From the NCBI GenBank assembly GCA_907165135.1, contig OU015567.1:4593001-4657000 (forward strand): a stretch of DNA of 64,000 nucleotides. Direction: 5' to 3'. The position numbers and the translations under genes are program-made. The notes below the pieces were generated by a model, which made no database searches, had not been told where the DNA came from, and worked only from the letters and a program-made list of their open reading frames with translations. Numbering within the stretch: the stretch's first letter is position 1; each line of letters begins with the position of its first letter. Positions 10,722-21,686 of this stretch are shown piece after piece. Source of the DNA: Oikopleura dioica. Its lineage: Eukaryota; Chordata; Appendicularia; Copelata; Oikopleuridae.

Positions 10722-12773
10722 TCAACCAAGTTGCTTTTTGAACAAGAAATCGACAGTCTTTGAGACCTGATCCTGAGCTCCAAGGTGGTTCATTTCCATT
10801 TGTGATAAGGGGATATTTTGAGCATCACAAAAATTTTGATTGTTTCCATACTGATTTGCTGTTGAATAAGGCTGAGTTGCGACGTAGTTCGGGTCTGGTT
10901 GCTTATGATGTTTTTCATAAGAAGAAAAGTGAATTCAAGAGGAAAAAGTATTTTCTAAAATTATTAAAAGCTTACAAAATAAATCATAAGTAAAATTCAA
11001 ATCCCTTTCAAATTCAACATGTAAGTTGATCCGAAAATTGCCCAAAATTAACGATTCTTATCGAATCTTATCGTAATAAAATTCAATATAATTTTTCGAG
11101 AATGCTTTGAAAAACTATCCTTAAACTGCATGATACCAGATGTGTTCCAAATTTGTTGAAGAATATTTGATTGATTCGTATTGTTGTTGTTGCTCAAATT
11201 ATTCTGCTCGAGTGGCAGCGGCTCTCGATTTTTAGACTCGCTTCCTACTCGCATATAAATGAGCGTGCCAATTATGGCGAAGGAGAATAAAACTCCGAAA
11301 GTAATCCCAACGATCAATCCTGGACGTGACTCCTCAGGTGCCAGTTCTCCGCCACGTTCCAAGTCTGCCAGCGCAGGGGATGGAATACCAGTGATTTTGG
11401 AGATTTGCTGATTGCTGCACTTGTGCATCGGGCATTCTTTCTTCAACTGGGCAGATTGGCTTAGTTGAGAATGTGGTGGCGGGTAGAAAATTGCTTCGTG
11501 AGAGCCACAACAGTCTTTGAGTCCACACATTCTAGCGTCAACTGGACTTCCGCTTCGATCAAGACAGATGCGGATTTCTTCGAGTTTTTGAGCCTCTCGA
11601 CGGCGACTTGGCTCGCAAGTACAGTGGATTGAAAAGAACTGAAATAATCTTCCATTTTCCACTTTTCAAAAATCTGAGAAAGCATCAGATAGTGCTGAAA
11701 GCTCACCTTAATAGATCTGATCGCACCAAACGCTTGAGCCCGTTTAATTAACGCCTCATTTATCTGCCTAATTGTATAAGTGTTTCTCTTAATTCGGCTC
11801 GTTCCTATTTCTGTAATTGCTCAAAATAAATACTTTTTAACAATCAATTAGGAAAATCATTTAACATTTAAAGCGCAGCAAAGAGAGAAAAGCCTGTCCC
11901 TCGTGAGCTTTGATCTCTTCCAGCGCCAGAACATCGGCAATTTTGAATCGTTGGGCGATTCCTATTGTTGCTTCTTTAAAAATCGGATGAGATAATCAAA
12001 GAACAAAAATGATGACTCAGCAGAATCAGAAAAGATCGTCTGTCCGCCTTACCCCCGATTGTCAGCTTCAATTAATTTTCATTGAATAATTTCACCCGTT
12101 CCAAAATACTCATATGCATTTCTGAATCTTTCCGGTCTGATGGCTCCGAATTTGCACCAGCTCTGAGCCCAAAGCCATTCGGATCCATATTCCTCGCATC
12201 TTAGTCCTCTCTTCTCCCTGTTGTTCATATTTGGCCACTGCGAAAGGAGCTGATAGTCCAGGTTTCCAGTTTGATTTGAGCTCAGGCGGGTGTAGATGGA
12301 ACAGCCTGAAACTTGGCTCGGCAATCTGTATAGAAAACCTGAGTCAGGCTTTGAAGAGCTAAAATGAAGAGCCGCAAAGCAGATCTTTAACACAGGTTGC
12401 CGATCCCAGGCCTGAACCCATCGTGTCGACTGGCCAAAAGCCCTTGATTTTCCAGCTGTTGAAATCGACGGCTTCGTCCATTGAGCATTCGCAGTCATTT
12501 TCATGCGACTCGTTTATCGCCTCACAAGTTGACTTTTGGGGATTCAAAAAGGCCCTTCGAGGAATAAGTCAGCTAAGTTTGACGTCTAAAAATGGAAAGA
12601 ACGATTATCGTGGAAGAAACTTTCACGTTCTTTTTCGCTTTTAAAATCCATGACTGGGGCCATTGTAACGCGAGAACATAATAACCACGGTCTGTGTCAG
12701 CGGTGGGAAAGCTTTGAACTTTACCGTTGTGGGTTCCAGGACGGCCGATGATCTTTTCGACAGGCTGAATCAT
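10722..12773 (-). CDS. Membrane-anchored RNase T2-fold protein, catalytic His lost
   Basis: RNase T2 enzymes are secreted or lysosomal acid RNases. Exons joined in phase on the minus strand give YYVLALQWPQSW (T2 LxLxWP strand), WKIKGFWPVDT (aligns with the catalytic block IHGLWP but His is Lys), LLSQWPNMNN, then EWLWAQSWCKFG (aligns with FWxHEWxKHGTC: His to Gln, Glu to Ser, His to Phe). The T2 C-terminal part follows: YTIRQINEALIKRAQAF and LEEIRICLDRSGSPVDARMC. After that come a Cys-containing stalk, one membrane helix (GLIVGITFGVLFSFAIIGTL), an Asn-rich stretch and a cytosolic tail ending TVDFLFKKQLG. All three catalytic His are absent, so I infer a non-enzymatic surface protein. No signal peptide is visible at the 12773 Met; an upstream first exon may be missing. 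One intron has a GC donor and holds a stem-loop. Confidence 0.75.
12307..12425. repeat. Stem-loop, CCTGAGTCAGG family, copy 2 (in intron)
   Basis: Contains GAAAACCTGAGTCAGGC, the AGCCGC loop motif and outer arms GGCTCGGCAA / TTGCCGATCC. It occupies the intron between the two catalytic-block exons of the RNase T2-like gene; that intron begins with GC and ends TTTCAG. Confidence 0.7.
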
Positions 12774-13535
12774 TGTCTGTTTCTTTCGAAGGTTTAATAA
12801 GAAGCATTAGTGACTCTTCCTCAAACACTCACAAGTTGTGAGTCATAACTATATTTTTGGACTTCGCGTAATACTAATTTAAAAATGTGGTTTATCCGAT
12901 TACAAAAGAAAAAAATTCCCTTCTGAAAAATTTTTTTTTGTATTTTCAGCCTTTCACGGAACGTCTGCTCGACAAAAACGTATTTTTCCAAAGAGTGTAA
13001 AAATCAATAATCTTCCAAGTTCCGGCGCCATACTCTCTACGTCAGTATCAAAATCATATCTACTTCTATGCGCATTCGCTTCGGGGCTAAAAGAAATCGC
13101 GCTTCCGCCTGCCCAGTGATCCTCGCTAATGGAAGTTGTTTATGCTTCATTTGGAAAGTGAAATAACAGTTCGAAATCGGATCACCATTTTCGTCACTTG
13201 CGAAAGAACAGATTTTTTTCAATGAAGGAATAAATATGCCTGGAGAATCCTCTCATTGTCACATATAAAGACAAATTGACATTATGGTTGTTTTTGCACC
13301 CGAATGATTTTTATTGTAAAGTGCTTTTTTTATTCGATGGCTTGATTCTCTTTCATGTTGTCAATAATAAAGGCCTTAGTGTGACAGTTTTGAAAATATA
13401 TTTTTCTCACGTGATTGTTGACAACTTGCGCTTTCATCAGTTTTCTGGTCGGTGCAATTATTTTCAGGTACCATCATTAATATTTTGAATTTATATGTTT
13501 GTCTCGTGACGCTCTTGCGCCATCCCATGTTCGCA
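12774..13535. other. Intergenic region with one weak minus-strand ORF
   Basis: Includes a minus-strand reading frame at 13037-13222 (MKKICSFASDENGDPISNCYF...) that could be an exon of an upstream gene or of the RNase T2-like gene, but no splice partner could be fixed. The rest is AT-rich. Confidence 0.35.
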
Positions 13536-13544
13536 TATATAAAG
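13536..13544 (+). promoter_or_regulatory. TATA box, secreted protein gene
   Basis: TATATAAAG sits about 215 bases upstream of the ATG at 13759, in a locally GC-balanced stretch, with no upstream coding sequence on the plus strand. It is a plausible core promoter, inferred from motif and position only. Confidence 0.5.
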
Positions 13545-13758
13545 CCAGCCCGTCGAGGAAAGTCCCACGAACTTCTCTTGAGTCTAAAAGACGATTCTCG
13601 ACACGAATTATCGAAAACAACGTGAGCTCGACGTGGAACGGTCAGCTCCGCTATTCGATTTCAAGTCATCGGACGCGGGGATTAAAAGCGACTGTAACTT
13701 AAACTTTGCCGGTAGTCGAGTATTCATCTAAGTGGCGTGAAAAAAAAAATCGAAGCAA

Positions 13759-14335
13759 ATGAAGATGATTGGACTCATAATACACTCAGTAGTATTATTA
13801 CACTCAGTTACAGGCAGATTCATTACGGCCCAGAGAAGGATGTTTAATGATCATCACAAGGTAAGATCGACAATAATTTCTTGCAACGATTTCATCATTT
13901 GTCCTTTCATAACTCAATAAAACCTTATTCTAGAGAGGAAATGTCAGACAAGCAATCTACACAAATTTCCATACAAACAACCTTCGCTCTCCCCAAACCA
14001 CGCCCCAATTTGTCCATTCAAAATGCCCAGAAATCATCCTTCACTCTTATCAACAGTACCTGCCGCTTTTTCCCGAATGTTCTGAAGAAGCACTTCAAAT
14101 CGAAAAAGCGAGAAATGCCGTTTCTCATCTTCGATCAAGCTCGAAAAGCCAGACTCGGAAGAAACTTGTGAACGGCTGCTTGGATCTTTCAAAAAGCCGT
14201 TTTGTCAAAAATGAGGACAAGAGAAGCTGGAAGAACTACTGTTTGAGCTTTGTGGAAAATATTCAAAAAGAGCGAGATCCTTATAGGAAAACAAATGATG
14301 TTTCAAATGTTTATCGCCGCTATATTACTAATTAA
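13759..14335 (+). CDS. Small secreted Cys-containing protein, unrecognised
   Basis: The start at 13759 gives a signal peptide (MKMIGLIIHSVVLLHSVTG). Exon 1 ends ...FNDHHK at GTAAG; exon 2 follows TTCTAG in phase with RGNVRQAIYTNFH and runs to a stop at 14335. The mature chain is about 150 residues with four Cys (contexts SKCPEI, FPECSE, NGCLDL, NYCLSF) and is rich in basic residues; the end is VYRRYITN. A poly(A) signal follows at 14374. No family recognised; four Cys suggest two disulfides. Confidence 0.7.
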
Positions 14336-14373
14336 TCTTTTTCGATATTTCTGCTTATTTCTGTATTCTAGTA

Positions 14374-14379
14374 AATAAA
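14374..14379 (+). terminator. Poly(A) signal AATAAA
   Basis: Canonical hexamer about 40 bases after the stop of the 13759 gene. Confidence 0.6.
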
Positions 14380-14452
14380 CCATTTTTCAGTAAGCTTCTG
14401 AGTAAATCCCCTCTGGTGTTTCGATGTTTATTTTTCGCAGAACGATGTAATT

Positions 14453-16529
14453 ATGAGAGTTGTAGCGATTTTTTCGGTCAATATCAGTAATATGCAGCCA
14501 AGAGAATTGAGTAGAGAAAAAAATAGAGGAATGGCTTCTCAAATTTTTGCCAAAACTCAAACGAACCACCACTAGAACAGCAAAATGTCAATTGATTGCT
14601 TCTGTTGAAAGAACCGAATTTGCTGAAGATGGACACTCATATAAATGGGATACTTTGGCTTTCAACGGAGATTACGTTTGTGTTGGGGAAAAGGGTCTCA
14701 AAACTCTTCATTATGCGCATCCATCTCCCTTACAGAAAGAAATAAGAAAAAACAATCCGAATTTTTACAGAAAAAATATCAGTCGCTGGGATATTCTCGA
14801 AGAAAATGGTTGTTGGGTGGTCGACCGCTCGATGAAAAATGATTTTTTATCAGAAGGTGGCGAGGCATTGGTAATTACAGCAAAATTTGGAGACCTCGAG
14901 ACGGCAGTTAGAGTTCAAGCATTTGATCCTTTCGTTTTCACTGATAAATTTCCTTACACGGAAATCGAGTTTGAAATTCATCTTGCCTCTGGTAAATTGG
15001 GATGAAAAAATTACAAAGACAATTATGAATTTAAGATTTCAGAAACAACCAAGAAGATGTTCGATTACATGAATTTCCTTCACATACCAATATTATTAAA
15101 AATTATGTGAACATTGAACTGTTTCATCCATTGGACGTCGAGCGCTTGGATTGTCTTGGATGGATTACAATTATGGAAAAAGGAGAGACTAATTTACGGA
15201 AACTTCTGAAGGACGGTAATTTATCGATTGAAAAGAGACGCGAAATTGCACAAGGAGTAAGATCAGCGATGGACTATTTGTACGTCAATGGCACCGATCA
15301 CCTCGACCTTAAAATGCAAAATGTTGTTATGGTTAATGGGATACCCAAACTTGTTGATTTCGGGCTGGTGGAAAGTCGCCACAAAAAAATTGGTTATCGC
15401 AAGATGGGCTGCACTCGGCGTAGATCAAAATACAGATTTTCCCCCTCTATTTGTAATCATTTGCAATTTTGACAAATATGATCGTTTTTTAGTCGCTGGG
15501 ACTCCCGGATTTTCATCTCAATGTCAGCTTACGAGTGGAAAAGGTTTCAATTTGGGAACAAATATATTTAGGGTTTTTCACGGAACGGCGCGGCCCGCTC
15601 TGAGGTCCATCCACGAATATTAAAAGTCTTCTATTGAAGCGAAATTTATAATTCAAAAAATGAAACCGACTAATTCAAGGGAATAGATTCATAATATCGC
15701 ATTAGTTTTCCATTCGAATGCCAGAATTCGCTGTGAGACGGTTTTTCTTACTAAATTTCGATTTTTCAATCTGAGTACATCAAAATACACTCTCTATTTT
15801 CAAATATGTAAGATATAAGATGTTTAATTTTTAGCTCACAAAATTTGGGATTTCGGAAACATTCGGAAGGTGTTCAAATCGTCAGATAAGTGAGTGAAAG
15901 TGACTGCGCGCTAGTGCTTTACGCCGCTGCGCGGGACGCCCAAAAAACATTAGCGCGCGCCATAATCCCAGCGGGTGGTTTCTCTGACCTAATATCCGAA
16001 ATCTGATGCGAATTACACCGGGTGATTTGCATAAACAATTTCCCGGAAGTGTCAAGCTTAGTATTTGAGATGAATTAGACGGCTTTATATCACTCGGGAC
16101 AACAAAACTGATGAGATCCTTTTTTATCTTCCTTATCATTATTGCACCACCACCAGGTCAGAATTTGATAATTATTTTCACATATTTGAAATCAGCGGCT
16201 CAAGTAACACTTATTTAGAAATTTTAAGGCCCATTGAATGATATACCACTTTCCGTGAAAAACCCTAAATATATTTATTCATATTTTTTGCGAGTGGAAT
16301 ACTGGGTGGACGCTTCTTTATAAACCTCTTGACAAGGAAGAAAAAAAGAGAAATAAATAAACTCATCTCGGTAATATCCAGTATGCAACCTATAATTATG
16401 ATTATTAAAAGGAATGCAAGGGAACTCCTATCAGAGTTTTTGAGTACAATCGGGACAGCTTCTTCGAAGACACTCCGCTTTTATCTTTGGAAAACTCGAG
16501 CGATCAATTCGCCCTCAATGACGAAGTAA
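14453..16529 (+). CDS. Divergent protein kinase, split by an inserted element
   Basis: Exons 14453-14991, 15036-15419 and 15493-15569 join in phase. Seen: EALVITAKFGDLETAVRVQ (N-lobe; Arg where the beta-3 Lys is expected), RLHEFPSHTNIIKNY, IMEKGETNLRKLL, HLDLKMQNVV (HRD-type catalytic loop with Leu for Arg), LVDFGLV (DFG intact) and MGCTRLAGTPGFSSQ (activation loop). At 15569 the frame meets a 697-bp inserted element; after it the frame resumes exactly as IHIFCEWNTGWTLLYKPLDK and reaches a stop at 16527-16529. In this copy a 7-A run at 14517-14523 and another at 16341-16347 shift the frame; the right copy has 6 A in both and reads through, so the left copy is probably miscalled. Serine/threonine versus tyrosine specificity is not clear; activity is doubtful. 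Confidence 0.72.
15570..16266. mobile_element. 697-bp TIR element with 10-bp target duplication
   Basis: Perfect 16-bp terminal inverted repeats AGGGTTTTTCACGGAA / TTCCGTGAAAAACCCT, flanked on both sides by AAATATATTT (15560-15569 and 16267-16276). Removing the element plus one flank restores a continuous kinase frame. Target duplications of 9-11 bp suggest a Mutator-like element, but the flank is an AT palindrome, so its length is uncertain. No transposase frame. It contains a GC-rich hairpin (about 15905-15960) and, near its right end, a TATA-like TTTATAT and a signal-peptide exon. Confidence 0.8.
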
Positions 16530-18035
16530 TGACCCAGTCTTATCAAATATCTACTTTGAAGCAGAATTTAACCAAATTCGTCAAACAGAATGTCCAAAAT
16601 TTGAGCAAAAATGTTCGGGACCAAAAGCTAAGCAATCTCTGCGTTTCGTTCTCTGTCACCAATCTTATTCGATATGCGATGAAAAATGATCTAGGCTTCT
16701 TCGATCTCAATCAATCGCACAAATTTGAAAATATCATGTCTTCTCTTAACTTGGTTATCTATCCAAGAAGTATGGCTGGATTGAATTTGAATCCGAGTCA
16801 ACGGGAGCTAGGAGACCAACTGTCAGATATTGAAGTTATTCTTAAACGTGTCTGCATGGGAACTTATCTGATGCCGAGCGGTTGGCATATTATCAGGATG
16901 CTTGGTCATTTTACCGATCCCCGCCCAGTTGAATCAGACTGTATTTGCAAAACAGGTTTCTTTATTAACCCTGTCCGCATATCGACCTAGGTGTAGGTTA
17001 ATTTACTTTTAAACGAAATTATACTTTTGGAAAAACGACATTTCTTCACAGTTGACATTTGAAATTTGATCGTGTCCAGGAGATAGCTCAGCCTTTAATC
17101 TTTCCATTCATGTCCTTTCGAAATTTTTATCACGACTGAAAGACCCTCAAAAGCCCGACCTACGCGTAGGTCGATATGCGGGCAGGGGTGACAAATTTTT
17201 CATGCGGGCAGGGATTAAAAGATAAAATTATTCTACGGTTTTAGTTTATCTTCATCATGATTATCAATTTCACAGACCTTTGACTGTAACTGGAGTTATC
17301 TTGAGAAAAAATGAGACTTATCCGATATTCCACCAGATGACGCTCGATTCTATTCAAAACGGATGTTTTATCCTTAAGAACAGTCAATCGAGTGACTCGA
17401 TGATAAGAATAAGAAGGACAGATCCATTTTACGTTCATGAAGAAGAGTACTTTCGACTTTGTCACCAGAACGAAGGAGCCTTTTATTGGCAAGACAATTC
17501 CATGGTTGAAGTCATAAGTTTTAATCAAATGGACACTGATAAATGGTATCTTCTTCCTCAAGCCTTCTCCCTAGAACTCAGACCAAGACGAATTTCCTCG
17601 TTGTTTTGGATAGCAGCGGTACCATCGGCAAAATTATCCCGTACATTAACCTGGTGGAAATACTTCAAATTTGTTCTCTTCAATGATGTTCCCGATTTTA
17701 TGTTGGGAGTCTTAGAATCATGGAAACTTATAAAAGAAGACCCTCTTGCTCGCAAAAGCAATAATTTCTTTGAAATCGTTAGAAACTTCGATAATTTCAA
17801 AAATAGGGTGACAAAAGAGACACAGATGGGACTGTCAGATGCAGAGACATTCCTTGCCTTTAACGAAAAAATAAACGCTCGTTATGGATATATGGGACCG
17901 CCTTATCGAAAATTTTACAAAAAACCAAGAGTTGACTGTCGAGTACGAAATGGTGTTCTGACCATAGGACATTATCCGCTTCAAAAAGAACAAGAAGTAG
18001 TGAGACCCATTTTTCGACTCGTCTTGAATAACTGA
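16111..18035 (+). CDS. Secreted papain-like (C1 fold) protein
   Basis: Exon 1 (16111-16156) encodes a short leader MRSFFIFLIIIAPPP and ends with a GT donor. Exon 2 (16437-16955) and exon 3 (17245-18035) join in phase with GT-AG introns. Papain-like signals: NVRDQKLSNLCVSFSVTNLI resembles VxDQGxCGSCWAFS with Gln and Cys in place; FHRPLTVTGV could supply the His; NGCFILKNSQS resembles the IKNSWG Asn block. The remaining C-terminal 150 residues are unrecognised and basic. Total about 450 residues. Exon 1 lies inside the 697-bp element and exon 2 overlaps the kinase tail in another frame. An alternative is that exon 2 belongs to the kinase transcript through a GG-AG intron. Family call moderate. 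Confidence 0.55.
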
Positions 18036-18435
18036 AATCTGCCGAGTGCAGTTATTTTGTGATTTGAAATCACTGATTTCCGGACCCATAAAAGGCTTTT
18101 CGATAATCCATATCAATAAAAGAATATTTATTCATTTTTCTCATCTGAAAAAGTGTCTTCTGAATAAATGTCGACTTACTGCTCAGTTACATTGGCTCGG
18201 TGAAGTTGTGGGCGACCGCAGCGTAAAATCAGCAAAATTTAGCAAATTTTCTCATCACGAAAATGGTGTATTGTGTGTGATGGCCGCAATTTCGCGTCGC
18301 CTAATTAATCCATCAGCCTCCCTTACCTTCCGCATTTCAAGGCATTTGCATAGCTGTACATTTTCACGTCAAACGCATAAGATTTTTTCTTCCTGATTCT
18401 AGAGCAACACATTCTAGAGATACTAAATATTTTCT
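18036..18435. other. Intergenic
   Basis: Between two same-strand genes. Contains AATAAA-like sequences soon after the upstream stop and TCTAGA repeats near 18400. No supported gene. Confidence 0.45.
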
Positions 18436-21138
18436 ATGAAGACCTTTATATGGATGCTTGGCGCGATAGGAACGAGTTCAGATCATTTATGAAATTATTT
18501 TTCTATAATTCAAAAAATACGACAAATTTTTATTCAACTGAAAATTTTTGAAAGATAAGCTTACTCAAAACTCTTTATCAGGCGTTTCAAGCTTCAATCT
18601 CGACCCTACTCCACCCAACAACTACACCACCTCCACCAAGGGTTGTCCCTGTTTCTTCGATCAGAAGAAAACCACTGAATGCCCTTGCTGCGTCGATGAA
18701 AATTCCTGCCCATGCTCCGTAAGTGCCAATGCCTCCTCTTCCTAGATGGATTATTTTTCAAATTCAGTGGCCTTACGACGACAGATGTGGAGATTGCAAT
18801 ACCGGACACGGTTGCCTTCCGGAGCCGATCAATATTGATACGCTTTCCGATCGCGGTTGCACTTGTCAGGATGACGATATTTTCGGGCTAGAGAAGGGGA
18901 GCTGCGCTTGTTGTACACCCTACAGTCATTCCGGGAAGCACATTTGTCCCTGCGCATATCCTTATCATGTAAGCCTGAAGCTCGAAAATAACCTCCTAAA
19001 TCTCTATCTTAGCATATGTGTGTCGAGTGTAGTGAAGCCCAAAGCTGCGGAAACCACATCGAAGCCGCTCTGTACCAAGAACTGTACCCAAACTACTTCA
19101 AACCAGTCCAAGCATCGGAATCACTAATGCTCTCTGACGTGAGATCCGATCGTGAAATCGCGCCGGGGTCGAACATCTGCCACGAAATTCCACACAAGAT
19201 CGAGAACGGTTTTACAATTTGCGACAAAATCCCAAAAAAGGGAAAAGCATGCGTGTTCTTCTGCGATGATGGTTACCAAAGAGTGGGAAATTACAGGAAC
19301 GAGTTTTTGATGTAAAGACTTTTTGAGACTTCTTCAGCTTTTATTAATCTTTTCTGATAGTTTTATCATCGCCATAAACTTGATAATAGGGCGGAGTGTG
19401 TGTGCTCGGAGCTGGGATGTAACTGGAATGATGAGCCGGGCTATGAGATGCCGTATTGCGTCAAGGATGCCTGTGCAGATGAGCCTTGTCAGAATGGAGG
19501 CACTTGCAAAGCTGATGAAGGAAATGTTTGTATAGAAGCATTGATATTTTGACTATTGTAACTTACAATTTGTAAGTATCAAAGAAAATCAGTTGAACAA
19601 CATGAAAAAGATGGATTTACTTGCGATTGTAAGCCGGGATACCTTGGAACTCTCTGCGAAGTCGAACTGATGGCGGATTTTGTCGGCGGTCTATTCGGCG
19701 ATGATATCATGGAAGAACCAATGAGCTCACCAACCGACGCTCCTGAGTTCCGTGTCGTTTCTCCTCAGACCACGACTACTGCTGTAAGAGAATATGACGA
19801 AGAGGAAGAGGAGGAGGAAGAGGAAGATGTTCAATCGACTTCTGTTGGGCGATTCGCGAGACGAAAAAAATTCGGAAAGAATAAAGATCGAAATACGTGC
19901 CCGCCCTTGGACGGCGGCGAAAATGGAGGACTCAGGTGCACAAAAGGCTTTAAAAAATCTTCTACTTGTCATTTGGTCTGCGATGACGGTTTTACTCCGT
20001 CAAATACGAAGTTCTCTAAGCCCAGATGCATCTGCAATTCCAATAGGAAAGAGCGCGAAAACCATTTCTCTTCAATAATTGTTATGATAATTTTCAAGCT
20101 CGAAGAAAGATGCTCCTGGGACCGGTCAAACTCGTTCAAGCTGGCAAAATGCTCCGCTTGGCCAAAACCAGAAGGCGAAAACGTGAACGACGCGATTGTC
20201 AACAGCGATAATAGTCAACGAATGTTCGTTCAACAAACGAAATGCCCTCCTCTGACAAAACCGGCGAATGGAAATGTTCGTTGCACAGAAGTCAACAAAG
20301 ATGGTAATGAAGCATGTCAAGGCAGCTTTATAAAGAAATTTAAGGGTCTCGATGTCAGTTTTTGTGCAAATCTGGATTCAATGTTTCGAAAGCTAGATTT
20401 GCCCGCTGCGCATGTGTTGATGGCAAATGCATGTGGAACAAGGTTCGTTTTGGCTCTAGAAAAAGGCGTGAAGAAATTTTTTAGGAAGAATTTTACACAG
20501 AACCACTTTGCGAGGACAAAGATGAATGTGCTCTTGGAAATCATAATTGCGCCGCGGACATGCATTGTGTCAACAAACCTGGATCATTTTTTGTGAGTTT
20601 TCATGATAAAAGAAAGTCATTTCTTGACAATTTTTCAAGTGCGTGGAATCTGATTCCCAAGTCCTCCGACGATGCGATTCAAATCCTTGCGGACGAGCTG
20701 GAATTTGCTCGATAACTGCCGCGGGCTACAGATGCGAGTGCAAAGATGGATTCAGATTTGCTCAAGGAACATGTGTCGATGTTGACGAATGCGAAGTTGG
20801 CATTGATAAGTGTTTTTCAAAAGCGATGTGTGAGAACTTCGAAGGTGGCTATTCGTGCAGATGCCCATCCGGCTATGGTGATGGTTTGACCGAGTGCTTA
20901 GGGTCAAAGTAAGCGACTTTTCCAAAATTATCCACCGAAAATGAACTTCAGGGACGATTTGACTTGCACTCAAAAACGCAGTTTCCGAACAAATCCCCTC
21001 CCAAACTACGTTGCTCCCAACGCTTGCTGCCTTTCCACCCCGTTCAACACCGATTTGAACTGCTGCTGCGAAGGAAAATTGCACCCAATTGATGGCTGCC
21101 CCTGCATGGCCGCCGATTATTCTGACATTCAATATTAA
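18436..21138 (+). CDS. Secreted Cys-rich EGF/sushi modular protein
   Basis: Extracellular protein of about 600 residues from some 12 exons. The start at 18436 gives a signal peptide (MKTFIWMLGAIGTS). A Cys-rich start (GCPCFFDQ, ECPCCVDENSCPC, CACCTPYSHSGKHICPC) is followed by sushi-type modules (ICHEIPHKIENGFTICD..FFCDDGYQ; CPPLDGGENGGLRC; CPPLTKPANGNVRC), an EGF module (CADEPCQNGGTCKADE..FTCDCKPGYLGTLC), an acidic run of about 14 Glu/Asp, then calcium-binding EGF modules (DKDECALGNHNC; DVDECEVGIDKC). The C-terminus is a CC-rich tail (NACCLSTPF, NCCCEGKLH). The EGF at 19470-19650 is intact only if intron 19521-19592 is GA-AG; other junctions near 20045 and 20322 also lack GT donors. Cys-rich repeats recall larvacean house (oikosin) proteins, but that is speculative. 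Confidence 0.82.
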
Positions 21139-21168
21139 CGACTCATTGCATCCACTGTTTCACTTCGA

Positions 21169-21174
21169 AATAAA
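21169..21174 (+). terminator. Poly(A) signal AATAAA
   Basis: Hexamer about 30 bases after the EGF/sushi stop; a second AATAAA follows near 21228. Confidence 0.6.
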
Positions 21175-21339
21175 TTCGGAGTACATGAAGAAAAAAAAAT
21201 ATTTTTCTCTCTTATTGTAAATAATTTCAATAAACGTTTTCTTCCTTATAAAAATTCTGGATTTATTTCAAAAGCCTTTAAAAGTACAGATTTTCATTGA
21301 ATGGGCAGTGTAAATATGATGCAGAAAGCAGTTAATGTT

Positions 21340-21597
21340 TTACTGTCGTCTGTGATAATGCGAAAATTTTTCAATTCTATATCCATTTTTATCGTCGCCG
21401 ACGACTTTTCTGTAGCTCTGTTCTCGGATCATTTGCTGGATCTTAGCGTACTGTCGCTGACTCAACCCTCGATTTCGTTGAGTAAACCAGCCGCGGGGGC
21501 CGCGTTTCAAGTGACTGTGGCTGGCTCTTCGTACTGGAGTGGCGGCGATGATGGCGAGGAGGGTCGAAAGGATGAAGAAGATTTTCTGGAAGTTCAT
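21340..21597 (-). CDS. Small secreted peptide precursor
   Basis: The start at 21597 gives MNFQKIFFILSTLLAIIAATP, a clear signal peptide, in an 85-residue protein. The mature part has paired-basic sites (VRR, HLKR) ahead of GPRGWFTQRNRGLSQRQY and ends SHYHRRQ. There are no Cys. Basic, with candidate convertase sites, it looks like a neuropeptide or hormone precursor, though an antimicrobial or matrix role is also possible. An upstream in-frame Met at 21648 would hide the leader behind a basic stretch, so 21597 is preferred. AATAAA on the minus strand lies near 21262. Confidence 0.65.
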   Translation of the reverse strand: MNFQKIFFILSTLLAIIAATPVRRASHSHLKRGPRGWFTQRNRGLSQRQYAKIQQMIREQSYRKVVGDDKNGYRIEKFSHYHRRQ

Positions 21598-21686
21598 TTT
21601 TTCGTTTCTTTTCTTTGGTTTTTCAGTTTTCGAAGTTTTTTGGTTCAAGATTTTTTTGGTTCTGGTTTACTCGAGTTTCGAGCTCG

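Noticed and set aside
13499-13702. Plus-strand ORF downstream of the TATA box
   Set aside because: Starts upstream of or at the TATA box and overlaps the presumed 5' leader; basic, low-information composition.
15882-16139. Minus-strand ORF inside the 697-bp element as a possible transposase remnant
   Set aside because: 85 codons without any transposase motif; includes the GC hairpin.
18046-18396. 116-codon plus-strand ORF between two genes
   Set aside because: Lies in the 3' region of the papain-like gene, with no family signal and biased composition.
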